Shown: piece after piece, positions 8,116 to 15,503 of the stretch
How the letters are laid out: every line of letters begins with the position of its first letter
Numbering within the stretch: position 1 is the stretch's first letter
Virus record (IMG/VR): IMGVR_UViG_3300024256_000018
Location: 1-45,727 of that record
From: a virus
Reading direction: 5' to 3' (one strand)
Length of the DNA stretch: 45,727 bases
The notes under the pieces: generated by a model
Told to the model about the DNA's origin: nothing
Seen by the model: the letters and a program-made list of their open reading frames with translations, nothing else
Database searches by the model: none
Translations under genes and position numbers: made by a program

Positions 8116-10856
8116 GTATAACTCTTGTTAATCAAATAAGGAAGCAAGCCAATCTTATCGGGTATAAACCCAGGCTCGGAGTTGAGATATTTGATCTTGG
8201 TTATTGTTTTTCTAGGTCTGCAGAGTTCGATGTTATTTTGTACTCCGGGGCAAATGGTGCTACGGATTCAGTAGCAGACGATACAATGTTTACTGTTGCT
8301 GGGGAAACATTTGATGATGATGGGTATATCGAGGATGATTATGATATACTTATTATTGATAGTGGGGTCAATGCCGGTGAGCATATAATCACAAGCGTAG
8401 ATTCGAACACTCAATTGGTTTGTTCAGGTAGTACTTTTGTCACAGCCACAGGACAAGAGTTTCGAGTTGTCAGAAGATACCATGATCTTCTATCGTCTTT
8501 TCCAGACTTTAAAACCTATACAGAACAGATGGGTGGTTATTCTCCACAAGGTGATCTTTCCCTGGGTGTTTTAAACCAGGAGCTTTTCTCTGATATATTT
8601 GCTACTTATGCTAATCCAGAAAACTCTGAGGTCAATTGCTATCTATACTTTGATGATGGTTCAGCTATGACATATTCTGAGAGGGTTTTGGTTTCATCCG
8701 GGAAGATTAAAACGTTTCCTAGGATTGATTATAATCGTGTTGGGTTTAGCGTGACAGATGATAATATTCTCCTTAATAAAAAGGTCGGTACTTTATTAGA
8801 AGGCTCTGACGGGGCAAATGGGGTCACCTTACCAGACACAGCCATTGGTAAAATAAAACCAATTATCTATGGTAGTCATTTGAATTATTGTGGTCGTGCT
8901 ACTGGTACATTATCAGGGATGACATGCGAGAGAGAAAACAACATGGTCCCGATGGTTTGGTTAGGTGTTGATGACAATAATTATTCTAAGTGGATGATAG
9001 CCGGTCACGCAATTAGCACAGCTATAGTTACAACTGATCTTGTTTGGGGTTTAGATTCATCTCTCGGTAGATTTGTTGAACTTGTTGCAACACCAGTAGC
9101 TATGACAAATGATAACACGAATGGGGCCACGATTAGCTACCAAGCGAATGATGCTTTATCTTATAGAGATATACTGTTTGGTGATGGTACAGTTTCTGGG
9201 GAAGCTAATATTTTAACTGGTGATTGGGTTAATGCAGAAAGGGCTGGAGATAATGACGAGGATACTACCGCAGTCAGTACTTTAGGACCAGCTGATCTTC
9301 AAGCTGCGACAGCTGTCATCTATATTGATTTTGACCCTACATATGAAAATAGTAGAACTATCGGAACCGTTGGTCTTTATATTAAATTCGAACTCACGAG
9401 GGGTTCTGGGTTATTAGATAGTGAGGTTCATTTCTTTGTTGATGGTACAGATTATGGACCAACGAAAGTCGGGACAGGGGTGGTTACTGTTTTTCTTCAT
9501 AATATTTCTGGTGGTGGTGTTGCAGGTATGCAGAAAGATATTCTTATCTCTCACTTCAGAGATCAAACTGGAGCAAACACAGATACAGTTTGTACGATCT
9601 ATGAAATCTGGAAGAAAGGAACCTATTCAACCCGTGATTTCATTCCACTATTCTCTGCAATAGAAGGTCGTGAATATGGTACATGGGTTGATGATCGTGA
9701 TGCAGCTGAAGGTTATACGGAGGACCATATTGATAATGATGGGAGTGGTAACCTGATTGAGAATGCAGCTGGGGTTGTGGAGAGTATTCTAAGGGATGAA
9801 TTGGATATGGGAAATGAGACTGACCCGGCCAGTTCTTTTGACACCGATTTGTATAGGGATAGTTTTAATATTGCATCTAATGACCTTTCAACCACTGAGA
9901 TGTCTTTATCTATTATTAAACAAGAAGATTGGATTCCATCATTATCTGGGATATGTGAAACTCTCAAATCAAATTTGGCTTTTAATAATGAGAACAGATT
10001 AAGGATGTTGATCTTTAATGGTCCAGCCGGGTTTAGTGCAAGTGGTTCTACAGCACCTTCAAGCTGGGATATTTATGAGGACAGCCCGGTACAAACCTTT
10101 AAGCTCATTGCTAGTTATAATGATCTCCTACATTTTAATCACACTGTACATGGGACCACTTTTATCTCTATCCCTGCCGGGGAATATACCGGAGCAACTT
10201 TAGCAGCTAGACTTCAATCTAGAATGATCTTAGTTGAGGCTGCAGCAACTTGCACATATAATTCTTCTACTGGAAAGTTCTCTCTATCATTCCCGAATGT
10301 TACTTTTTTCTTGTGGTACGCTACAAGTTCTAGACAGATTGGGAGATATATTGGATTTTATTCTTCCAAGCAATCCGGAACTACCACTACATCTGGTTTT
10401 GGTCTCTGGGCTGATTCCTGGAATGAGAATCCAATCATAGCTGGGTCATTCAGTTTATCTAAACAGAAGGAAGATATTGTTACAGACCTCACTGTTCTCT
10501 ACGGTTTAAATGATGGCACAGGTGAATACCAATATAAATCTAATGTAGTTGATAATACTTACCATGCCGAAACAATTGAGAATGCGTTCAAACATAATGG
10601 TACAAAAGACTCTACCACTGCTATTATTTATAGAGCTTTCTTGGCTGACCGTTTAGCAAAAAGACATTATGTTGCTACTTTCAAAACTTTTATGAATGCA
10701 ATACATTTGGAAACCTGGGATATAATTAACATCCGACACCCCATAATTGAGGGTATCTTTACGGCTGCCACCATGAATGCAAAGGAATGGTTGGTCCTTA
10801 GTATAACTATAAGTACATCAAACATGGAGATCACTGTAAAAGCGATCGAGGTCTAA
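8112..10856 (+). CDS. Large tail tip / baseplate hub-like protein
   Basis: The protein has 914 residues and overlaps the preceding gene by 4 bases (ATGA). It is acidic, beta-rich and low in Lys, as is common for tail tip or hub proteins. The N-terminal 200 residues include a series of strands with DDD/YYD turns. Residues about 235-420 contain a KIKPIIYGSH segment reminiscent of proteins that assemble on the distal tail. No hydrolase active site is visible. It ends the tail module; a 206-base non-coding stretch follows. It could also carry the receptor-binding function, since no separate receptor-binding gene follows. Confidence 0.55.
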   Translation: MSITLVNQIRKQANLIGYKPRLGVEIFDLGYCFSRSAEFDVILYSGANGATDSVADDTMFTVAGETFDDDGYIEDDYDILIIDSGVNAGEHIITSVDSNTQLVCSGSTFVTATGQEFRVVRRYHDLLSSFPDFKTYTEQMGGYSPQGDLSLGVLNQELFSDIFATYANPENSEVNCYLYFDDGSAMTYSERVLVSSGKIKTFPRIDYNRVGFSVTDDNILLNKKVGTLLEGSDGANGVTLPDTAIGKIKPIIYGSHLNYCGRATGTLSGMTCERENNMVPMVWLGVDDNNYSKWMIAGHAISTAIVTTDLVWGLDSSLGRFVELVATPVAMTNDNTNGATISYQANDALSYRDILFGDGTVSGEANILTGDWVNAERAGDNDEDTTAVSTLGPADLQAATAVIYIDFDPTYENSRTIGTVGLYIKFELTRGSGLLDSEVHFFVDGTDYGPTKVGTGVVTVFLHNISGGGVAGMQKDILISHFRDQTGANTDTVCTIYEIWKKGTYSTRDFIPLFSAIEGREYGTWVDDRDAAEGYTEDHIDNDGSGNLIENAAGVVESILRDELDMGNETDPASSFDTDLYRDSFNIASNDLSTTEMSLSIIKQEDWIPSLSGICETLKSNLAFNNENRLRMLIFNGPAGFSASGSTAPSSWDIYEDSPVQTFKLIASYNDLLHFNHTVHGTTFISIPAGEYTGATLAARLQSRMILVEAAATCTYNSSTGKFSLSFPNVTFFLWYATSSRQIGRYIGFYSSKQSGTTTTSGFGLWADSWNENPIIAGSFSLSKQKEDIVTDLTVLYGLNDGTGEYQYKSNVVDNTYHAETIENAFKHNGTKDSTTAIIYRAFLADRLAKRHYVATFKTFMNAIHLETWDIINIRHPIIEGIFTAATMNAKEWLVLSITISTSNMEITVKAIEV

Positions 10857-11062
10857 CCACGTAAGTCAAATATTCATAATCTGTTAAACTGCTTAAAAAA
10901 ACTATGTGTTTTATTTACTTCCCGCACAGTGTATATTGCGGCTGAAAAGAAAAAGGAGCGTCAAAAATATGTTTTAATTTCCCTTAGAAAAGTAGAAGAA
11001 TATAATACCCATATTGATGGGTGTTTGTCGTATCAAATAATAAATGAGAAAGGACCCACCGC
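10857..11062 (+). promoter_or_regulatory. Intergenic region between tail and replication modules
   Basis: This AT-rich stretch of 206 bases separates late and replication genes. It holds a hairpin (ACCCAT 11007-11012 with ATGGGT 11017-11022, 4-base loop) and a strong ribosome binding site (AAAGGAG) followed by the minimal frame ATG TTT TAA at 10969-10977. A promoter for the downstream genes probably lies here, but no consensus -35/-10 pair is clear. A GTG-initiated frame from 10929 lacks a ribosome binding site and runs into the next gene. Confidence 0.35.
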
Positions 11063-11440
11063 ATGTCTGACAAGAGATTTATCAATCGCTCAAACGTTAT
11101 TAAGGAGTTCCATAACGCCGGGTTTAAGATCAAACCTGACGCTATAGAATTCTTCATTGGATATTTGGAGAATTTCATTAGTGATTTCTCTCAGATGTTT
11201 GATGATGATTTTAAAGTATTGTCCATGGATGAAATCCAGGAAGGCTGGAATCTTTATTTCCCGGTAGAGGATGATGCAGAAGAGAATGGTGTTGATGAGG
11301 ATACACAAGAAGTTGATGAGCTCGATTATAATGAGTTCGTGAAATTCAAAATGCTTCCTCAGGAATTACGAACCCACATCTTTTCCCTGCATGAATTCAT
11401 TATCGAGGAGGCTAAGATTTATGCCAAACGTCTTAGGTAA
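11063..11440 (+). CDS. Small acidic protein, possible histone-fold-like N-terminus
   Basis: The protein has 125 residues; AAAGGACCC precedes the ATG. Residues 8-64 can be read as helix-strap-helix-strap-helix: RSNVIKEFHNAGF, KIK, then a 25-residue helix from PDAIEFF, then FKVLS and MDEIQEGW. This resembles the archaeal/bacterial histone fold, in which 'AGA-RVS-DA' precedes a long helix and 'TV-AEDI' starts the third. The classic Arg-Lys-Thr loop residues are not conserved. An acidic linker (about 69-90) and a helical end follow. It precedes and overlaps the SNF2 helicase gene. The histone-fold reading is tentative; otherwise the protein is unrecognised. Confidence 0.5.
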   Translation: MSDKRFINRSNVIKEFHNAGFKIKPDAIEFFIGYLENFISDFSQMFDDDFKVLSMDEIQEGWNLYFPVEDDAEENGVDEDTQEVDELDYNEFVKFKMLPQELRTHIFSLHEFIIEEAKIYAKRLR

Positions 11441-13121
11441 ACTTCAACAGAAACCACAGAACACTTTATGGTCCGATGGTGATCATTTATGGCTGAGAGT
11501 TCCATACGCCCAGAGGGGTCAAGCCCAAAGGATTAATGGAGCCCGGTACATGAAGAAACCCGGGGCGTGGAAGATACCCTTATTGCAGTTATGTTTTAAG
11601 ACTGCAGTGGCCCTGTTTCCTCAGATAACTATTGAGCCCGGTACACGGGAATCAATGGACCGATTAAGGACTAAATATCTGGATGTGATCGCAGCCAAGG
11701 ACAGGTCCATGAAGGAACCCAATGAGGGGCTAAGAGATTTCCTCGAACTCCCATTCTTCGATCACCAATTAAAGAACTTTACATTCTATAAGGACCAGAC
11801 CAATTGTGCAGACTTCTCCGAACCCGGGGCTGGAAAAACAATGGTGCAGATTGCCCTTATGAAACACAGGTGGATGACTAAGAAAGCTAATAAGTTTTTG
11901 ATTGTTTGTCCCCTTGCTACTATGTGGAAAGTTTGGGATAAGGATATTAGAAAATTTTGGGGTAAGAATCACCCCATAATTAATGTGTTGGACAAGTCCG
12001 TAAATTATGTTGAATCCGTTCTTACAGCTGGAATGACCGATGGGATTTTCATAATCAATTATGAGAAGACCTGGAGAGTTTTACCCTTGCTCTTAAAGGT
12101 GGGATTTGATATGGTTATCCTGGATGAATCCCAGAGGATTAAGAACCCAACCTCAAAACAAACCAAGGCTTGTTTGAAATTAAATGAGGCCCCGTTTAGA
12201 TCTATTCTCACGGGAACTCCCACCCCAAATAATGAGATGGAAATCTACCCCCAATGGAAGTTCTTAGAATGGCCAATGGTGGGAGATAATTTCTATGCAT
12301 TCCGTGATCGATATTTTGAGCGTGACCCTTACGTAGAATATGTATGGCATGCCCGGGATAACACCAATATTAAACTTAAAGCAATCATAGATGTGTATTC
12401 AGTATCCTGGAAGAAAAAGGATTGCTTGAGCCTCCCACCATTCACCAGTCAGCACCTTGAGTGTTTACCCAATGCCCAACAGAAAAAAACATATAATGAA
12501 ATGGCAAAAGAAATGGTAACCCTCCTGAATGAGGATGCCTATGATGCCAGTATCGTTCTCACCAAAATGTTAAGGTTGTCCCAAATCACATCGGGGTTTA
12601 TCCAGAATACGGATGGGGCTGACTTTCAGGAATTCACACCCAATGCAAAACTAAATCTTTTGATGGAAACCATTAAGGGTATTCCCAAAGATAAACAGAT
12701 TATTATTTGGGCTGTATTCCATAACGATTACCGAGTGATCTCCCAAGCTCTGGAACAGGCTGAAATAACTCACGCAATGTATTATGGTGGGGTATCAAAG
12801 AAGCTGCGCGAAACGGGCTTAAACGAGTTCCTAGCGGGCTCTAAAAGGGTGTTCATTGCAAACCCCAGGTCGGCTGGACTGGGAATCAATCTATCAAATT
12901 CTTCTTACTGCATTCGATACTCCATGAATTACTCTTATGAGGATTATGCACAGAGTGTAGAACGCTTCAATCGCACGGGTCAAAAGTTCCCCATGACAGA
13001 ATACATTTTGATCATGAAGGGGACTATCGATGAGGCCATAGCAAACTCTGTTCTTAAAGAGAAGAAATCAATTAATAATTTCATGACTTCATTCAAGGAG
13101 GTTTATTCTCATGTCCGATAA
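11421..13121 (+). CDS. SNF2-family DNA helicase/translocase with HARP-like N-terminus
   Basis: The protein has 566 residues. The start at 11421 is chosen because GAGGAGG lies about 10 bases upstream; an in-frame ATG at 11391 has no such site. Residues about 10-60 (DHLWLRVPYAQR through WKIPLLQL) resemble the HARP-like domain of SMARCAL1-type annealing helicases. Walker A is EPGAGKT (about 134-140), Walker B is VILDESQ (about 231-237), motif III is LTGTPTPNN (about 262) and motif VI is QSVERFNRTGQ (about 510-520). SNF2 translocases move on duplex DNA and remodel forks or displace proteins. It lies at the head of the replication module and overlaps its neighbours. Confidence 0.88.
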   Translation: MPNVLGKLQQKPQNTLWSDGDHLWLRVPYAQRGQAQRINGARYMKKPGAWKIPLLQLCFKTAVALFPQITIEPGTRESMDRLRTKYLDVIAAKDRSMKEPNEGLRDFLELPFFDHQLKNFTFYKDQTNCADFSEPGAGKTMVQIALMKHRWMTKKANKFLIVCPLATMWKVWDKDIRKFWGKNHPIINVLDKSVNYVESVLTAGMTDGIFIINYEKTWRVLPLLLKVGFDMVILDESQRIKNPTSKQTKACLKLNEAPFRSILTGTPTPNNEMEIYPQWKFLEWPMVGDNFYAFRDRYFERDPYVEYVWHARDNTNIKLKAIIDVYSVSWKKKDCLSLPPFTSQHLECLPNAQQKKTYNEMAKEMVTLLNEDAYDASIVLTKMLRLSQITSGFIQNTDGADFQEFTPNAKLNLLMETIKGIPKDKQIIIWAVFHNDYRVISQALEQAEITHAMYYGGVSKKLRETGLNEFLAGSKRVFIANPRSAGLGINLSNSSYCIRYSMNYSYEDYAQSVERFNRTGQKFPMTEYILIMKGTIDEAIANSVLKEKKSINNFMTSFKEVYSHVR

Positions 13122-13374
13122 AAAACCCAGACCACTCGTGGTTAATAAAGAGATGCGAACTGTGATCTATGAGGAGGATGAAAAATATAAGGTCGGGGTT
13201 TCTAGATCTTACACACCCACGGGGAGTTCAGTCTCTCTGGATATCACGGATAAGTCCAAGTTTAATAGGGCTAACGAAACGCTCACGTTAATCATCCAGG
13301 ACACCCAGGTGCTACCCTTATTGGGTAGGGCCATAGATTCATTTTTGAAATCAGAAGCAAGAAATAATAGCTAA
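13111..13374 (+). CDS. Hypothetical protein, 87 aa
   Basis: The protein has 87 residues and overlaps the helicase gene by 11 bases, with AAGGAGG in the helicase coding end as its ribosome binding site. It is basic at the N-terminus, with alternating strands in the middle and a helix at the end (PLLGRAIDSFLKSE). I do not recognise it. Its coupling to the SNF2 gene suggests a replication-associated accessory role. Confidence 0.65.
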   Translation: MSDKKPRPLVVNKEMRTVIYEEDEKYKVGVSRSYTPTGSSVSLDITDKSKFNRANETLTLIIQDTQVLPLLGRAIDSFLKSEARNNS

Positions 13375-13395
13375 TAATAAAAGAGGAAAAGAGAA

Positions 13396-13722
13396 ATGAA
13401 GAAAAGAAGCATTTTTGTTTCAAACTTCAGTGGGATTAATCTCAATGATGCCCTTCGCTATTTAGAAGGTGAGGGTGAAGTGGTTTACGTCACTGAAGGG
13501 AAGACCAGTATCTTCAATCATGATAGCTTGGTCAGACGTATACAGTTTGAACTAAAACCTATGACCAGTGATGATGTTATTCTCATCGCTGGGAATTCAG
13601 TGATTGCAGTATATGTGATCTCAGAAGTTATAAGTAGATTTGGTTTTGCCAATATACTTATCTGGGACCACAACAAGCCAGGGTATCGATTACGAACCCT
13701 AAATGAAAAGGAGAAAGTGTAA
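13396..13722 (+). CDS. Hypothetical protein, 108 aa
   Basis: The protein has 108 residues with a GAGGAAAAGAG ribosome binding site. It reads as alternating strands and helices: a first strand SIFVSNFSGIN, then DALRYL, a strand VVYVTE, a helix, DDVILIAGNSV and ILIWDHN. The overall order resembles a small Rossmann-like fold of the kind seen in phage proteins of unknown role near the replication genes. No catalytic motif is evident. Its stop overlaps the next ATG (TAATG). Confidence 0.65.
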   Translation: MKKRSIFVSNFSGINLNDALRYLEGEGEVVYVTEGKTSIFNHDSLVRRIQFELKPMTSDDVILIAGNSVIAVYVISEVISRFGFANILIWDHNKPGYRLRTLNEKEKV

Positions 13723-14138
13723 TGCCCAAAAAACCCATGGATAAGTTAAACGATTTGGCGAAGGAGTTTTTCACCAATCGGGCTCATGAGGCGAAGTTGG
13801 ATGCAGCCAAGAAGAAATTCACGGATGCAAATAAATCCTTAGCAATAAGGATACTCGAGATCTTGGAGAACCACGATATTGAGGGAGCCAAAACAGATTT
13901 TGGTTCAGTCAGTACCGAAACAAAACTCTATGCCAAAATTGAGAACTATCAGGAGTTCTTTAATTGGGTGGCCAAGACCAACTCAATTGAGTTCCTTCCC
14001 AAGTCTGTCAACATTGCTGTTGTCAGACAAATGATGGCTGAGCAAAATGTAGTCCCACCCGGATTAACATTGGCCCCAGTTACCAAACTGGCATCAAGAA
14101 TCAAATCATCATTCAAAGCCGAAGTACTGGCCGAATAA
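13722..14138 (+). CDS. Hypothetical replication-module protein, 138 aa
   Basis: The protein has 138 residues and is largely helical and basic at the N-terminus (a heptad-like stretch from residue 5 to about 50), followed by a compact domain and a Lys/Arg-containing end. It is coupled to the upstream gene by TAATG. It directly precedes the putative single-strand DNA-binding protein gene. I do not recognise the family. Confidence 0.65.
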   Translation: MPKKPMDKLNDLAKEFFTNRAHEAKLDAAKKKFTDANKSLAIRILEILENHDIEGAKTDFGSVSTETKLYAKIENYQEFFNWVAKTNSIEFLPKSVNIAVVRQMMAEQNVVPPGLTLAPVTKLASRIKSSFKAEVLAE

Positions 14139-14170
14139 TTAACCCACCAAATGGTATAAGGAGAAATCAA

Positions 14171-15055
14171 ATGCCAAGAACACCAGCTCCAAAAAAGAAG
14201 GTTGCAAAGAAGAAAGCTGCTCCAAAGAAACCAGCTGCAAAAGCACCAGTGAAACCCACGAAGGAAGTGGCTGTAGAAGCTCCGAAAAAGGCCCTTGTTC
14301 CACGCGAATCCAATCGGGCAGTCGCACCCAGGAACCAAGGGGTCGCAGGCGGTAAACGGGGATTAGAGCAGGTTGAAGAATCTGATCTTACAATTGCCTT
14401 TGCCAAACTGGTCCAGCCCTTATCTCCAGAGAATTTAGATAAGGAAGATGTTGCTGAGTTTGGTGACATCTGTAACAGCCTGACAGGATTCTGTTATGGT
14501 GATAAGATTCATTTCATTCCTCTCATGTTACGTAAGAGAAGAATCAAATGGATTCCCCGTGATGATGGCGGTGGTATTGATTGCATGTCCCAGAACTTTA
14601 AGAACCCAAGCACAGGTGCCAAATATGAATCATCCTGTGTCAATTGTGAGTTCAGTTCTTGGAACGGAGATGAACCACCTGGATGTGATTCAATCATCAC
14701 ATTCCCAGCCCTCATCTTAGGGTTAGATGATGAAGACCAATCCAATCGTTTGGTCGCCCTTAGCTTCACCCGTACATCCTTTAAGACAGGGAAGAAACTT
14801 ATCTCCCTTGCCAGCTATGCAGCTGGGGATGTATTCAACAACGTATACGAACTTTCAACTGAGGTGATCAATGGTGAGTATACCTATGCCAAGTTTAATG
14901 TTGAACCCGTTGGTGTGGTTGAAGAGGGTGAGTATGCTGAGGCTGAAGAACTGTTTGATGTTCTGAATAAAGAGCAGTTCAAAATCGATGATCGAGACCT
15001 TGCTGGTGACTTCACCGAGGCCGAGGTTGTTGATGAGGATGAATTACCAGTCTAA
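14171..15055 (+). CDS. Putative single-strand DNA-binding protein with histone H1-like N-terminus
   Basis: The protein has 294 residues with a TAAGGAG site. Residues 1-45 are a run of Lys, Ala and Pro (KKKVAKKKAAPKK and similar), as in histone H1 tails. A folded region follows with Cys at 138, 156, 159 and 172 (C-x17-C-x2-C-x12-C), which could bind zinc, and strands between 175 and 250. The C-terminus is strongly acidic (EAEVVDEDE), as in many SSBs where the acidic tip recruits partners. It sits upstream of primase-helicase and polymerase genes and ends at a terminator. The SSB role is inferred from architecture and location. Confidence 0.5.
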   Translation: MPRTPAPKKKVAKKKAAPKKPAAKAPVKPTKEVAVEAPKKALVPRESNRAVAPRNQGVAGGKRGLEQVEESDLTIAFAKLVQPLSPENLDKEDVAEFGDICNSLTGFCYGDKIHFIPLMLRKRRIKWIPRDDGGGIDCMSQNFKNPSTGAKYESSCVNCEFSSWNGDEPPGCDSIITFPALILGLDDEDQSNRLVALSFTRTSFKTGKKLISLASYAAGDVFNNVYELSTEVINGEYTYAKFNVEPVGVVEEGEYAEAEELFDVLNKEQFKIDDRDLAGDFTEAEVVDEDELPV

Positions 15056-15074
15056 GGTTTCCCCCGCAACCCAG

Positions 15075-15106
15075 GGGTGGTAAGGTTATCTACCACCCTA
15101 TTTTTT
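15075..15106 (+). terminator. Rho-independent terminator
   Basis: GGGTGGTA (15075-15082) pairs with TACCACCC (15091-15098) around an 8-base loop and is followed by TATTTTTT. An outer pair CCGCAA (15064-15069) with TTGCGG (15112-15117) could extend the structure. It lies 20 bases after the SSB-candidate stop. Confidence 0.8.
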
Positions 15107-15155
15107 AAAGATTGCGGCAATCCTTTCATTAGGTATTCAACTCTGTTACAAACCA

Positions 15156-15500
15156 ATGAAAATACTTATTGATTTATTCGATAGTATTAAAACCAGTGAA
15201 AGCCTGGTTGCTGGGTGGGGTGTGTTTGATGTTTTTCCAAAATGTGATTATTTGGATTCATATAAAACATACCCTCACTCAATTGAAAGAGATATTGATT
15301 TTATTACACTTATGTGCGTGGAAATAAAGAAAACGGGTAGGGTAGTATTGGTTGTTAGTGAAACAGTGGTAAAACAAGATGCACTGTTTTTTCCGAGAAA
15401 TTATTTACACCAACCCTTTTTCTTTATTTCTTCCCCACTTTTCTTCTGTAATAAAAACTTTATAATATTGTTAAAAATAACCGAACACTTATCTAGGTGA
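15156..15500 (+). CDS. Doubtful small ORF, 114 aa
   Basis: A frame of 114 codons lies between the terminator and the primase gene. Residues 1-75 look protein-like, but the last 35 are a low-complexity run of Phe, Leu and Ile. There is no Shine-Dalgarno sequence before the ATG. A TATAAT at 15461-15466, inside its 3' end, could be the -10 box of the primase promoter. It may be a real but weakly translated gene or simply a leader region. Confidence 0.3.
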   Translation: MKILIDLFDSIKTSESLVAGWGVFDVFPKCDYLDSYKTYPHSIERDIDFITLMCVEIKKTGRVVLVVSETVVKQDALFFPRNYLHQPFFFISSPLFFCNKNFIILLKITEHLSR

Positions 15501-15503
15501 GTT

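Noticed and set aside
10929-11147. GTG-started ORF of 72 codons
   Set aside because: It has no ribosome binding site and overlaps the better-supported gene at 11063.
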